A stretch of 64,000 nucleotides of DNA from Granulicoccus phenolivorans DSM 17626 = NBRC 107789 = JCM 15570 (GCF_000423085.1 NZ_AUHH01000011.1:1-64000); one strand, 5' to 3'; positions 45,265 to 56,607 are shown, counted from the first letter of the stretch. Translations and numbers: made by a program. Notes: generated by a model from the sequence alone, not told the origin.

Positions 45265-46302
45265 GTGACCGACCCCGGATCCGAACTGCGCCATTATCGT
45301 GACCTGCTGGCGCCCGGCACCCCCTTGCGGGACGGCCTCGAGCGCATCAGGCGCGGGCATACCGGCGCCCTGGTCGTGCTGGGCGACGATGCCGAAGTGG
45401 ACCGGATGTGCACCGGCGGCTTCTGCATCAATGCCGACTTCACCCCGACCGCGCTGCGCGAACTGGCCAAGATGGACGGTGCGATCGTGCTGTCGGCCGA
45501 CGCCGGCCAGATCCTGCGCGCCGGAGTCCACCTGATGCCCGATCCGCACTATCCGACGGTGGAGACCGGGACCCGGCACCGCACCGCGGACCGGGTGGCA
45601 CAGCAGGCCGAGTGCGCGGCGGTGACGGTGTCGGCCTCGATGTCGACCATTTCGTTGTTCCTCAACGGCACCCGCACCCTGATCGAGGATTCCGAGACGA
45701 TCATCGCCCGCGCCGCCCTCGCGATCCAGACCCTGGAGAGCTACTCCGACCGGCTCAACACCGAGTTGCAACGGCTGTCCAACCTCGAGTTCCACGACCA
45801 GGTGACCGTGCGCGATGTCGCCGCCACGGTCGCCCGCGTCCAGATGGTGCTCCGGCTGCTGGCCGAGGTCGACGAACAGATCCGCCACCTCGGCACCGAC
45901 GGCCGGATGCTGCAACTGCAGCTGCTCGAGCTCGCCGCCGATCGCGAAGCTCTGCCGGAGCTGCTGCGCCTGGACTACGCCCACGCCGTCGCCGAAACCC
46001 CCGTGGTCGGCCTGGACACCCTGCCCGAGGGCGACCTGCTGCGCCCGGCGACGGTGGCCTCGGTGATGGGCTTCACCGGTTCGCTGGATGCGACGGTGAG
46101 CCCGCGGGGCTACCGGCAGCTCGCCGCGTTGGAGCAGATCCCCGGTGCGCTGCACGAGCGGCTGGTCGAAGAGTTCGGCAACCTGCAGGGCCTGCTCGGC
46201 GCCGACCGGACCGAACTGGCCAACATCGAGGGCATCGGCCCGATCCGGGCCCGACTCATCCGCGACGGCCTGATGCGTCTGGCCGACGAGGCAGATGAGT
46301 AA
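45265..46302 (+). CDS. disA: DNA integrity scanning protein, diadenylate cyclase
   Basis: Makes the second messenger c-di-AMP from two ATP and stops doing so when bound to branched DNA. The 345-residue protein has the DAC domain with the DGA (71-73) and RHR (104-106) motifs in MDGAIVLS and TGTRHRTADR, a helical linker, and a C-terminal helix-hairpin-helix region (LANIEGIGPIRARLIRDGL) that binds Holliday junctions. GTG 45265 has GGAGGAGG upstream. mutY starts within its 3' end (8-bp overlap), so repair glycosylase and c-di-AMP synthesis are coupled. No c-di-AMP phosphodiesterase is in the window. Confidence 0.97.
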   Translation: MTDPGSELRHYRDLLAPGTPLRDGLERIRRGHTGALVVLGDDAEVDRMCTGGFCINADFTPTALRELAKMDGAIVLSADAGQILRAGVHLMPDPHYPTVETGTRHRTADRVAQQAECAAVTVSASMSTISLFLNGTRTLIEDSETIIARAALAIQTLESYSDRLNTELQRLSNLEFHDQVTVRDVAATVARVQMVLRLLAEVDEQIRHLGTDGRMLQLQLLELAADREALPELLRLDYAHAVAETPVVGLDTLPEGDLLRPATVASVMGFTGSLDATVSPRGYRQLAALEQIPGALHERLVEEFGNLQGLLGADRTELANIEGIGPIRARLIRDGLMRLADEADE

Positions 46303-47209
46303 GGGGCCGAGGATCGAGTCCCCCACCATCATCACCCCCGCCACCGCGGCCGCCATCACCGGCCCGGTCCTCGCCTGGTACGCCGCCGCGGCCCGTGACC
46401 TGCCCTGGCGCCGCGCGGATCGCACCGCCTGGGGCGTGATGGTCTCGGAGTTCATGCTCCAACAGACCCCGGTGGCGCGGGTGCTCGAACCGTGGCAGCA
46501 GTGGCTGACGCGCTGGCCCCAGCCGATCGACCTCGCCCTGGCCCCCGCCGGCGAGGCCGTCCGGGCCTGGGGCCGGCTGGGCTACCCCCGGCGGGCGCTG
46601 CGCCTGCATGCCGCCGCCACCGAGATCGTCGAGCGGCACGACGGGGTGGTCCCGGCCGAGGAGGCCGAGCTGCGCGCGTTGCCGGGGGTCGGGGCGTACA
46701 CCGCGGCCGCGATCGCCAGCTTCGCCCACGGTCGCCAGGCCGTGGTCCTGGACACCAATGTGCGGCGGGTGATCGCCCGCGCCGTCGCCGGCAGCGCCCA
46801 GCCGCCGCCCTCCCCCACCGTCGCCGAGCGCGCCCTGGCCGAGAGCCTGATCCCCGCGGCGGATCCCGCCGGCTGGGCAGCGGCGTCGATGGAACTGGGT
46901 GCGCTCGTATGCACCGCCACCGGCCCGGACTGTGCTGCCTGCCCGCTGCGGGACCGGTGTCGCTGGGTGCTCCTGGGCCGTCCGGCGTACGCCGGTCCCC
47001 CGCGCCGCGGCCAGGCGTACGCCGGCACCGATCGGCAGGTCCGCGGCCTGCTGCTCGGGGTCCTGCGGGAGCATGACGGGCCGGTCGAAGCACCGACCCT
47101 GGACGCGGTGTGGGCCGATTCCGTCCAGCGGGAGCGGGCCCTGGGGTCGCTGGTCGACGACGGGCTGGCCATCCGAATCGGGGACAATCACTACGGCCTG
47201 CCCCGTTGA
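46295..47209 (+). CDS. mutY: A/G-specific adenine glycosylase
   Basis: Removes adenine mispaired with 8-oxoguanine. The 304-residue protein has catalytic Glu52 (MVSEFMLQQTPV), the HhH-GPD motif LPGVGAYTAAAIASFAHG, Asp153 (VVLDTNVRRVIAR) and the [4Fe-4S] cluster cysteines 206, 213, 216 and 222 (C-x6-C-x2-C-x5-C). The C-terminal 8-oxoG recognition part is short, as in other actinobacterial MutY, ending QVRGLLLGVLREHDGPVE and a terminal domain. ATG 46295 overlaps disA by 8 bp. Confidence 0.95.
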   Translation: MSKGPRIESPTIITPATAAAITGPVLAWYAAAARDLPWRRADRTAWGVMVSEFMLQQTPVARVLEPWQQWLTRWPQPIDLALAPAGEAVRAWGRLGYPRRALRLHAAATEIVERHDGVVPAEEAELRALPGVGAYTAAAIASFAHGRQAVVLDTNVRRVIARAVAGSAQPPPSPTVAERALAESLIPAADPAGWAAASMELGALVCTATGPDCAACPLRDRCRWVLLGRPAYAGPPRRGQAYAGTDRQVRGLLLGVLREHDGPVEAPTLDAVWADSVQRERALGSLVDDGLAIRIGDNHYGLPR

Positions 47210-47722
47210 TTTCTACGTCCCAACTTTGACGGACACCCCTGGGACCGGCCGACGGAATTTCCTAAAAATTGCTGACAGATCCTAAGGACTTCCGGTGAGC
47301 CGGATCGCACGGCCGAGATCGGCGTCCATTTACCTGAGGACAACCCTGCCACCAACGCACAGTGGCCCGCTGAATCCGGTGTTCACTTTTCTTCTGATTG
47401 AGTACTTAGTGATCGAGTGTCCCGTGAGAGTATTTTCATTTCCCGACGAACCCCGACCGTGCCACCAAGGCTGTAGAACTGCGCTTTGACAAGGGAAGTC
47501 ATCCATCCGAGCGACCGGCCCCCCGGCTGGCTGGGAGATATGTCGCCCGCCGATCCCGCCCCCCGACGTCGGTTCCGACGCGGATTCTGGAGCGCTTCTT
47601 ATTCCCCCAGAGATATTCAGCAAGCCGCCGTGCCGTAAGTGAAACATAACCTTTGCATTACGCGGGCCGGGAAGCATATTGTCGTCAGCGAGGTATTGAA
47701 CGGACCACGGGGGTAAGTTCCG
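47210..47722 (+). other. Long intergenic region before the polysaccharide cluster
   Basis: About 510 bp with no convincing gene and with A+T-richer patches (around 47260-47290, 47380-47450 and 47600-47690) than the genes on each side. A likely promoter for the polysaccharide operon has -35 TTGCAT (47653-47658) and -10 TATTGT (47677-47682), 18-bp spacing, leaving about 40 nt of leader before the ATG at 47723. A palindrome CCGACGTCGG lies near 47564. A hairpin GGCCGGGGGGCCGG-like repeat lies at 47516-47526. Such low-GC regulatory DNA is typical of Lsr2-silenced surface loci, an inference only. Confidence 0.45.
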
Positions 47723-49605
<1,883 letters not shown>

Positions 49606-49609
<4 letters not shown>

Positions 49610-50775
49610 CCACAGTGCTGCAATCCGCGGGGCCCATCCTGCTGTCACCACCGGATGTCGGCGCCGCGGAGGAAGCAGCCCTGCTGCGGGCCTTCCGCAG
49701 TGGCTGGATCGCCCCACTGGGTCCGGAGGTGGATGCTTTCGAGGCCGAGCTGGCCGCCCGGTGCGGGCGTCGGGAGGCAGTGGCCCTGTCCTCGGGAACC
49801 GCCGCCCTGCATCTCGGGCTGCTCAATCTCGGGGTCGGTCCCGGGCAGGTCGTGCTGACCTCGACGCTGACCTTCGCCGCCACCACCAACGCGATCCACT
49901 ACACCGGCGCCGAACCGGTGTTCGTGGACGCCGATGCCACCGGGTCGATGAATCCCGAACTGCTGGCCGCCGCGCTGAGCGCCGAACAGGCTCGGGGCAG
50001 CGAGGTCACCGCGATCGTGCCGGTCGATCTGTTCGGCAAAGTGGTCGACCACGCCGCGATCGGGGCGATCGCCGCCAGAGCCGGGCTGCCGGTGCTCTCC
50101 GATGCCGCCGAATCGCTGGGGGCGACCCGGGCCGGGCGCCCCGCCCCGGCGTACGGGGTGGCGGCGGCGGTCTCGTTCAACGGGAACAAGATCATGACCA
50201 CCTCCGGCGGCGGTGCCCTGCTCACCGACGATGCCGAGTTCGCGGCCCGCACGCGCTATCTCGCGACCCAGGCCAAACTGCCCGCGGCGCATTACGAGCA
50301 CTCCGAGATCGGCTACAACTACCGCCTGTCGAACCTGCTGGCCGGGCTGGGACGGGCCCAGCTGGAACGGCTGGAGGAGATGCTGGAGCGCCGCCGGCGG
50401 TGGCGGCGCGGCTATGCCGCTCTGGTCGCCGAGTTGCCCGGGGTGCGACTGCTCGGTGCCCCCGACGGTGCCGATGATCCCGCGGCGCCCACCCGGGACA
50501 ACTGCTGGCTGACCTCGGTCCTGATCGACCCCGCGCAGGCCGGCTTCGACGCCGCGCAGTTGCGCCTGGCGCTGGCGGCCGAGCAGATCGAATCCCGGCC
50601 GCTGTGGAAGCCGATGCATGCCCAGCCGGTCTTCGCCCACCACCGCAGTTATCTGGACGGAACCAGCGACCGGTTGTTCGCCACCGGGCTCTCCCTGCCG
50701 AGCGGATCCGCGCTGACCGAGGGTCAGTTCGCGCGGGTCACCGACACCATCACCCGATTCGCAGAACGAGGCTGA
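49606..50775 (+). CDS. DegT/DnrJ/EryC1-family sugar aminotransferase
   Basis: PLP enzyme adding an amino group to a keto-sugar nucleotide. The 389-residue protein has the SSGTAALHLGLL and TFAATTNAIHYTGAEPVFVD blocks, DAAESLGA, the PLP lysine 195 in SFNGNKIMTTSGGGAL and GYNYRLSNLLAGLGRAQLERL. Together with the upstream dehydratase and downstream phosphosugar transferase it resembles PglF-PglE-PglC, so the likely product is a UDP-2-acetamido-4-amino-2,4,6-trideoxyhexose. No PglD-like acetyltransferase is present. ATG 49606 overlaps the previous stop (ATGA). Confidence 0.92.
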
Positions 50776-50781
50776 CCGCCG

Positions 50782-51390
50782 ATGACCGAAACAGGCAACA
50801 CCTACGACCCGCTGAAACGCGCGATCGACATCGTGGGGGCGGCGACCCTGCTGGTGCTCACGGTGCCGATCCAACTCGCTGCCGCCGCCGGCCTGTACGC
50901 CACCGAGGGCGGTCCGGCACTGTTCCGCCAGGAGCGGGTCGGCCGCCACGACCGGGTGTTCACGATGTACAAGTTCCGCACCATGCGCCCGCCGACCGAT
51001 CCCGAGGAGGACGACGCCGACCGGATCACCGCGCTCGGCCGGGTGCTGCGCTCCACCAGCATCGACGAGTTGCCCCAGCTGTGGCACGTACTGCGCGGCC
51101 AGATGAGTCTGATCGGCCCGCGCCCGCTGCACCCGCGCTATCTCCCCCGCTATTCCCCGCACCAGGCCCGGCGGCACGAGATCCGCCCCGGGATCACCGG
51201 ATTGGCCCAGGTGAAGGGCCGCAATGCGGTGGCCTGGGAGACCCGATTCGACCTGGATGTGGACTACGTGAACCGCCGCAGCCTCCCGCTGGACCTGCAG
51301 ATCGTCCGGGACACCCTGGCCCTGCTGGTCGATCCGCACCGCAACGACACCGAGCCGTGCCCGGAGTTCCTGGGGAGCGATGCATCATGA
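50782..51390 (+). CDS. Polyprenyl-phosphate sugar-1-phosphate transferase (initiating enzyme, PglC type)
   Basis: Starts repeat-unit synthesis by transferring a phosphosugar from a UDP-sugar to undecaprenyl or decaprenyl phosphate. The 202-residue protein is the short monotopic form: one membrane helix (VGAATLLVLTVPIQLAAAAGLY), then FRQERVGRHDRVFTMYKFRTMRP, the catalytic STSIDELPQLWHVLRGQMSLIGPRPLHPRYL and RPGITGLAQVKGRN. The length fits PglC rather than the large WbaP. ATG 50782 is 6 bp after the aminotransferase stop. The next gene overlaps its end. Confidence 0.94.
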   Translation: MTETGNTYDPLKRAIDIVGAATLLVLTVPIQLAAAAGLYATEGGPALFRQERVGRHDRVFTMYKFRTMRPPTDPEEDDADRITALGRVLRSTSIDELPQLWHVLRGQMSLIGPRPLHPRYLPRYSPHQARRHEIRPGITGLAQVKGRNAVAWETRFDLDVDYVNRRSLPLDLQIVRDTLALLVDPHRNDTEPCPEFLGSDAS

Positions 51391-52439
51391 ACTCGTTACG
51401 GCTGGGGCTGCTGACCAGCATCGGCGGCACCCTGGATGCCTTCTTCCCCGAGATCGTGCATTCCTGGCGCCGCGAAGGGATCGAGGTCTTTCCCGCCGCC
51501 GGTACGCCGGCCGACATGGGCGGCGCGACCGTGATCGAGGCCCTGACCCGGCGTCCCACCCCGCGGGGGCTGCGCGCCCTGGGCAACCTGCGTTCCTGGG
51601 CCACCGAGCACGACCTCCAGGTGATCCTGACCAACACCGCCACCGCCTCGGCTCTGGTCCGGCTGTCCCCGGTCGGCACGCCGGTGATCTACTTCTGCCA
51701 CGGCCTGCACTGGAACGGCACCGGACCCAACGCGTGGGCTCCCCAACTGGCCGAATCGGCCCTGCTGCCGCGGACCGCGGGCGTGGTCTGCATCAACTCC
51801 CACGATGAGCAGTGGTTCGCCCGCCACGCCCCCAAGATCCCCCGACTGCGGCTGCTGCACGGGGTGGGGCTGGATGTGGAGCAGTTCCCGCGCAGCCCGC
51901 GCCCGATCCGCAGCGGCGCGCTGGACCTGGTCTGGATCGGCGAATACACCCCGCGCAAGAACCCGCACGCCCTGCTCCGGGTGGCCCGCCGGCTGCGTGC
52001 CGACGGGATCGGCTTCCGGATCCACATGCTCGGCTCCGGGGAACTGCTGGAAGAGATTCGCGCCGCGGGTGCCGACCTCGGCCAGCGGCTGCACATCGTC
52101 GGAGCGGCCGAGCCGCTGGAGTACCTGCGCAACTGCGACGCGGTGGTGCACACCGCGCACTGGGAAGGACTGCCGCGAGTCCTGCTGGAGGCCGCCGCCG
52201 TGGGTCGTCCGATGGTCGGCTTCGACGTCAAGGGCGTCCGTGACATCCCCGGCGTCACGGTTGTCCCCGAGGGGGACATCGCCGCGATGGCCGCCGCTCT
52301 CGCCGGTGTCCGGGACCTCCACCCGGCCCTGCCGCAGCCCGATGACCTGGCGTACGCCCATTGCGCCGATGCCATTGCCGAGTTCGCCGGTGCCATCGCC
52401 GACGGGTCGATGGCACCGGGAACGGCGATCCAACGATGA
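51387..52439 (+). CDS. Glycosyltransferase family 4-like protein
   Basis: A 350-residue GT-B fold glycosyltransferase. N-terminal half: RLGLLTSIGGTLDAFFPEIVHSWRREGIEVF; C-terminal half: VWIGEYTPRKNPHALLRVARRL, LGSGELLEEIRAAG, RLHIVGAAEPLEYLRNCDAVVHTAHWEGLPRVLLEAAAVGRPMVGFDV with the Glu-x7-Glu type donor motif (EGLPRVLLE). It is the only glycosyltransferase gene in the cluster, apart from the initiating enzyme. The acceptor is expected to be the lipid-linked amino sugar. ATG 51387 overlaps the previous stop (ATGA). Confidence 0.92.
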   Translation: MNSLRLGLLTSIGGTLDAFFPEIVHSWRREGIEVFPAAGTPADMGGATVIEALTRRPTPRGLRALGNLRSWATEHDLQVILTNTATASALVRLSPVGTPVIYFCHGLHWNGTGPNAWAPQLAESALLPRTAGVVCINSHDEQWFARHAPKIPRLRLLHGVGLDVEQFPRSPRPIRSGALDLVWIGEYTPRKNPHALLRVARRLRADGIGFRIHMLGSGELLEEIRAAGADLGQRLHIVGAAEPLEYLRNCDAVVHTAHWEGLPRVLLEAAAVGRPMVGFDVKGVRDIPGVTVVPEGDIAAMAAALAGVRDLHPALPQPDDLAYAHCADAIAEFAGAIADGSMAPGTAIQR

Positions 52440-53710
52440 CCGGCCGCCCGGTCGCCGGGGTCCGCGAGGACCCCTCGGTGAGCGCCCCGCCGCGGCGGGA
52501 CAATCGCGGTCTCGCCGCGGTCCTGATCATGGCCGGGACCTTCGGCACCGCGATGACCCAGTGGTACATCATCTGGCTGTTCGCCCGGGTGGGCGGGCCG
52601 GTCGGGGTCGGGTCCTACTCGACCCTGCTGGCGCTGGCCACGCCGACCTTCCTGCTCGGGCAACTCGGCCTGCGCGATGTCTACCTCACCCTGACCCGCC
52701 ACTTCCCCTGGCGCACCTACCTGCAGTTGCGTGTCATCGGGATGGCGGTGGCCGCGGTCGTTCTGCTCGGCCTCGGCCTGATGTCGGGGATGCCCCTGCT
52801 GCTGACCCTCGGCGTCGTCGCATTCAAGGTGGCCGACGGGATCAGCAACCTCTACGGCGCCCGGATCCAGCGGGCGGAGGAGCTGATCCGGCTGGGTACG
52901 CTGTCGGCCACCAGCCCGGTCATCAGCATTGTCCTGGTGAGCGTGGTGACCCTGCTGACCGGGCGGGTCGAGCTGGGGGTCTGGAGTGCCGCGCTCAGTT
53001 CGGTGATCACCATGGTGTGGGGGATGCGGTGGGCGCAGCGGGTGCCGGCCCCCGAGCCGGATTCGACCGAGGCCGGTTATCGGACCATCCTGGCCTCCGC
53101 GGCGCCGACCGCTGCCTTCGAGGCGTTGATGGCGGCCCTGGCGTACGTGCCGGTGTTCCTGCTCGGCATCTGGGGCACCACCGCCGAGGTCGGCATCTTC
53201 TCCGGCGCCTCCTACCTCGTCGTGCTGGCCAACCTGATCGGCGGCTCGATGACCACGGTCACCCTGCCCGGTTTCCGCCGGATCGCCGAGACCGAGGGAC
53301 TGCGGGCGGTGGTCCCCCGGGCCCGCCGGCTGGGCCTGTGGCTGGGTGCCCTGGGCGTGTTCGGCGCGACGATCGCGGTCGCCTTCGGCCCACCGGTCCT
53401 GGAATGGGTCTACGGACCGGCCTTCCGGCTCGACCGGATCGAACTGACCCCGCTGGCGATCGCGGCTGCGATCACCATTCCGGTCTACGTGCTGAACTCG
53501 ATGTTGCTGATCATGAACAGCTACCGGGCCCAGTTCGTGATCGGGGCGGTCTCCACCGCGGCCGCGGTGCTGAGCGGGATCATCCTGCTCAGCGCCGGCG
53601 CACCCCATCTGCTGTCGGCGACCCTGATGGCGATGATCGGCGTGGGCACCCGGGTCGTGCTCAGCCTGCGGATCGTAGTGTCCCAGGTCCGGCGGGCCGC
53701 ACGCGCTTGA
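52436..53710 (+). CDS. Polysaccharide flippase (Wzx/MATE-like)
   Basis: A 424-residue membrane protein with 12 or so predicted helices (first FGTAMTQWYIIWLFARVGG) of the polysaccharide-transport/flippase type; GVGSYSTLLALATPTFLLGQLGLRDVYL and GATIAVAFGPPVLEWVYGPAF are the kind of motifs seen in Wzx. It is expected to flip lipid-linked repeat units across the membrane. A short Pro-rich N-terminal tail precedes the first helix. ATG 52436 overlaps the stop of the glycosyltransferase (ATGA). Confidence 0.85.
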   Translation: MTGRPVAGVREDPSVSAPPRRDNRGLAAVLIMAGTFGTAMTQWYIIWLFARVGGPVGVGSYSTLLALATPTFLLGQLGLRDVYLTLTRHFPWRTYLQLRVIGMAVAAVVLLGLGLMSGMPLLLTLGVVAFKVADGISNLYGARIQRAEELIRLGTLSATSPVISIVLVSVVTLLTGRVELGVWSAALSSVITMVWGMRWAQRVPAPEPDSTEAGYRTILASAAPTAAFEALMAALAYVPVFLLGIWGTTAEVGIFSGASYLVVLANLIGGSMTTVTLPGFRRIAETEGLRAVVPRARRLGLWLGALGVFGATIAVAFGPPVLEWVYGPAFRLDRIELTPLAIAAAITIPVYVLNSMLLIMNSYRAQFVIGAVSTAAAVLSGIILLSAGAPHLLSATLMAMIGVGTRVVLSLRIVVSQVRRAARA

Positions 53711-53808
53711 GACCCGTTCCGCACCCGCTCCGGCCCGCGGCGCGGGGACCGGCCGGGACCACCGGCCACGCCGCGCCGCACCGAACCGGACCGAGTAGGG
53801 TCACCAGC

Positions 53809-55227
53809 ATGGCAGGGTACGCAGTGGTTCCCGCGGGTTCCGTCACGGCCACCCGTCCGGCGCCCACCCTGCGGCACCGGGGCCTGGCCGTGGCGATCGT
53901 CCTGCTGATCCTGCTGCTCTCCCTCGGTGGCGGATCGCTGGCGACCGGCCAGTTGCCGCTGGCGGTGGTGTTCTGGGCCGGCGGGCTGGTCGTGGGCATC
54001 ATCACCGTGGCGGCGTACCGGCTGCGGCCGCTGGAGTGGTGCGTGATCCTGATGCCGATCACGTTCTATGCCCCGCTCGGGGTGACGTTCAATGTGTCCC
54101 TGGCCGACGTGGTGCTTGCCGCAGTCGCAGTGGCGCTGGTGTTCCGGCTGGTTCGGGGCGGGCAGCCGATCCGGGTGCATCGCGGGGCCCTCGGGTTCCT
54201 GCTGCTGCTGATCGGGGTGATGCTGGTCTCCCTGCTGGTCGCCGCGGCGCAGCAGACCCTGCGCAGTGGGCTGGTCGGGGTGATCGCGGTGGCCAAGATC
54301 ATGTTGGTCGGCGGCTATCTGCTCTGGTTCTCCGGTTCCCGACCCGACCCCGACCGGGTACGCCGGCTGCTCTACTGCTGGGTGTTCGCCGCCGTGGGGG
54401 TGGTGGTCACCGGCAGCCTGGGGATCTGGCTGTATTCCCGCGGGATCCACCTGGGCATCAGCTACTACTTCCGGTTGACCGGGCCCTTCGAGGATCCCAA
54501 TGCCGCCGGCACCTATCTGTTGATGTCGATCGGGATAGCCCTCGCCTACTGGATGGCCTACGGTCGGCCGTGGGCGCTGGTCCCGGTGGTGCTGCTGGTC
54601 ATCGGCATCGTGCTGACCGGTTCCCGGGGCCTGCTGATCGCCGTGGCCGGAGCGGTCGTTCTCGCCCCGATTCTCACTTTCACCCGGCCCTCGGCGTCCC
54701 GGCTGCTGGGCCGGCTGCTGCTGTTGGCCGGGGTCCTGCTGCTGGTCGGCCTGGTGGCGCTGCCGATCGCACCGGCCGGCGTGTTCGACGACCTGATCGC
54801 CCGGCTGTCGGGAAAGGGTGGCTCGCTCACCGCCGATCCCCGCTTCATGTACTGGGACCACGCGATCCAGGAGTGGAGCGCCCACCCGATCACCGGGATC
54901 GGCGTCGGCCAGTTCCCGCAATCCATCCCCCCGGTGGGCGGCGCGGACGTGTCCAATGTGGTCCACAACACCTTCCTGGGGTTCCTCACCGAGACCGGCC
55001 TGATCGGTCTCGCCGTGGCGGTCGGCGGATGGCTGATGATCGCGGTCATCGCCGGCCGGATCCGCATCGGCGGGGTCGATGTCGCCGCGGCCCTGATCTT
55101 CTCCGTGGTCGGCGTGACGATCTGTACGTTCTCGCTGAGCCTGGAAAACTTCCGCCCGCTGTGGGCGTTCGCCGGCCTTGTGTTGATGCTGGCAACTCTG
55201 TGCTCCGACTACCGGAGCCCCTCATGA
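53809..55227 (+). CDS. O-antigen ligase/polymerase family protein (Wzy-like)
   Basis: A 472-residue membrane protein with about 12 helices and the Wzy_C/WaaL signature near the C-terminus: FEDPNAAGTYLLM, YWDHAIQEWSAHPITGIGVGQF and VVHNTFLGFLTETGLIGLA. It probably polymerises or ligates the repeat units outside the membrane. Unlike its neighbours it does not overlap the upstream gene: a 98-bp gap holds TAGGGT (53796-53801) exactly 7 nt before ATG 53809, so it has its own leaderless promoter inside the cluster. The next gene starts 15 bp after its stop. Confidence 0.9.
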   Translation: MAGYAVVPAGSVTATRPAPTLRHRGLAVAIVLLILLLSLGGGSLATGQLPLAVVFWAGGLVVGIITVAAYRLRPLEWCVILMPITFYAPLGVTFNVSLADVVLAAVAVALVFRLVRGGQPIRVHRGALGFLLLLIGVMLVSLLVAAAQQTLRSGLVGVIAVAKIMLVGGYLLWFSGSRPDPDRVRRLLYCWVFAAVGVVVTGSLGIWLYSRGIHLGISYYFRLTGPFEDPNAAGTYLLMSIGIALAYWMAYGRPWALVPVVLLVIGIVLTGSRGLLIAVAGAVVLAPILTFTRPSASRLLGRLLLLAGVLLLVGLVALPIAPAGVFDDLIARLSGKGGSLTADPRFMYWDHAIQEWSAHPITGIGVGQFPQSIPPVGGADVSNVVHNTFLGFLTETGLIGLAVAVGGWLMIAVIAGRIRIGGVDVAAALIFSVVGVTICTFSLSLENFRPLWAFAGLVLMLATLCSDYRSPS

Positions 55228-55242
55228 CAGGAGAATCCCGCA

Positions 55243-56607
55243 GTGGAACTCAGTGAAGTGCTGGTCAGCCTGCGTCGTGGCTGGTTGACCATCCTGCTCA
55301 GTATCGTGATCGGGATACTGGCAGCAACCGGGGTGACCATGCTCATTCCGCCCACGTATTCCTCCACGGCCTCGATCATGTTCGTCGCCCGCGGCGGATC
55401 CCCCGACGGGCTCGGCGCAACCGGCAGCTACATCCAGAGCCAGCTCGCTTCCTATGCCGAAATCTCCACCTCGGCCGGCCTGCTGGACCGGGTGGCCCAG
55501 CGGGTCGCGCTGCCGATGAGCGGTGCGGATCTGAGCCGGCAGGTGACCGCCCTGGTCCCGCCGGGGACCGCGCTGATCGAGATCACCGTCAAATTCGACA
55601 GCCGGGCCCGGGCGGCGCAGCTCGCGAACGCGATCACCGAGGAGTTGCGCTCCACGGTGACCAACCTGACCCCCGGTGACATCATCCGCGGCGAGATCAT
55701 TTCCTCGGCGGTACCCAGTGAGCGGCCGATCTCGCCCAGCCGCACGGTCAACCTGTCGATCGGGGCGGCGCTCGGGCTGGTGGTGGGAATCGCCATCGTG
55801 CTGCTGCGCCACACGAACGATCGACGCCGCCGGACGGTGCAGCAACTGGCCACCTCGACGCAGGCGCCGCTGCTGGGCCGGATCCCCGGGGTGCCGCACC
55901 GCCGGATCGGTCGGCGTACGCCCTCGGCGGCCGAGCTGGATGCGCAGCGCACCGAGGCCTACCGGCGGGTCCGGGCCAATCTGCAGGTCAGCCTGCCCGA
56001 GGCCGGGCCGACCGCGATCGTGGTCACCGCCGCCACCCCCGGGGAGGGGGTCACCACCACTGCCCGGCACCTGGCCGCGCACAACGGCGAGGCCGGCGTA
56101 CGGGTGCTGCTGATCGATGCGAACCTGCGCGATCCGCAACTCAGCCACGACTTTTCCACCACGGCCGAGGACGTCACCCATGTCGCCGGGCTGGCGACGG
56201 TGCTCGGCGGGTTTGCCCCGCTGGCCCAGGTGGTCCGGCACAGCGCCCTGCCCGGAGTGGATGTGCTGCTGTGCGGACCCCGGACCGAGGCGCCCAGTGA
56301 GTTGCTCGGCGGCAAGGCCCTGGAGGAGTTGCTGGTGGCGGCGCGGGCGGCGTACGACGTCGTGATCGTGGACGCGGCTCCGCTCGTCCCCTATGCCGAT
56401 TCCCTCGGGCTGGTCGGCGCCGCCGACGGGGTGGTGCTGGTGGTCTCGCCCGGGATCCCCGGCCCGTCCGACATCTCCGACACCCTGGAGACCATCGAGG
56501 TCTCCCCTGCCCCGCTGCTCGGGATCGTGCTCACCCGGGTCGACCCGAGCGACCCGATTCCCTGGCACCATCTCGCCGCACAGCCGGAACCGATCGGTCA
56601 GGCCTGA
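55243..56607 (+). CDS. Chain-length determinant / tyrosine-kinase-like protein with degenerate Walker A
   Basis: A 454-residue Wzz-BY-kinase fusion. N-terminal Wzz part: helix TILLSIVIGILAATGVTMLIPPTYSSTASIMFVA, extracytoplasmic loop, second helix near residue 175 (VNLSIGAALGLVVGIAIVLL). Kinase-like part: Walker A region ATPGEGVTTTARHLA (264-278) where family members have GEGKST, Walker A' VLLIDANLRDPQ and Walker B DVVIVDAAPL. The Walker A lysine is a valine (270), so ATP hydrolysis or autophosphorylation is doubtful, and the usual C-terminal Tyr cluster is missing. It may act only as a chain-length regulator. GTG 55243 has AGGAG 9 nt upstream. Confidence 0.87.
   Translation: MELSEVLVSLRRGWLTILLSIVIGILAATGVTMLIPPTYSSTASIMFVARGGSPDGLGATGSYIQSQLASYAEISTSAGLLDRVAQRVALPMSGADLSRQVTALVPPGTALIEITVKFDSRARAAQLANAITEELRSTVTNLTPGDIIRGEIISSAVPSERPISPSRTVNLSIGAALGLVVGIAIVLLRHTNDRRRRTVQQLATSTQAPLLGRIPGVPHRRIGRRTPSAAELDAQRTEAYRRVRANLQVSLPEAGPTAIVVTAATPGEGVTTTARHLAAHNGEAGVRVLLIDANLRDPQLSHDFSTTAEDVTHVAGLATVLGGFAPLAQVVRHSALPGVDVLLCGPRTEAPSELLGGKALEELLVAARAAYDVVIVDAAPLVPYADSLGLVGAADGVVLVVSPGIPGPSDISDTLETIEVSPAPLLGIVLTRVDPSDPIPWHHLAAQPEPIGQA

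Noticed and set aside
47295-47489. Short frame in the gap before the polysaccharide cluster
   Set aside because: No ribosome binding site, no recognisable domain and ordinary intergenic composition.
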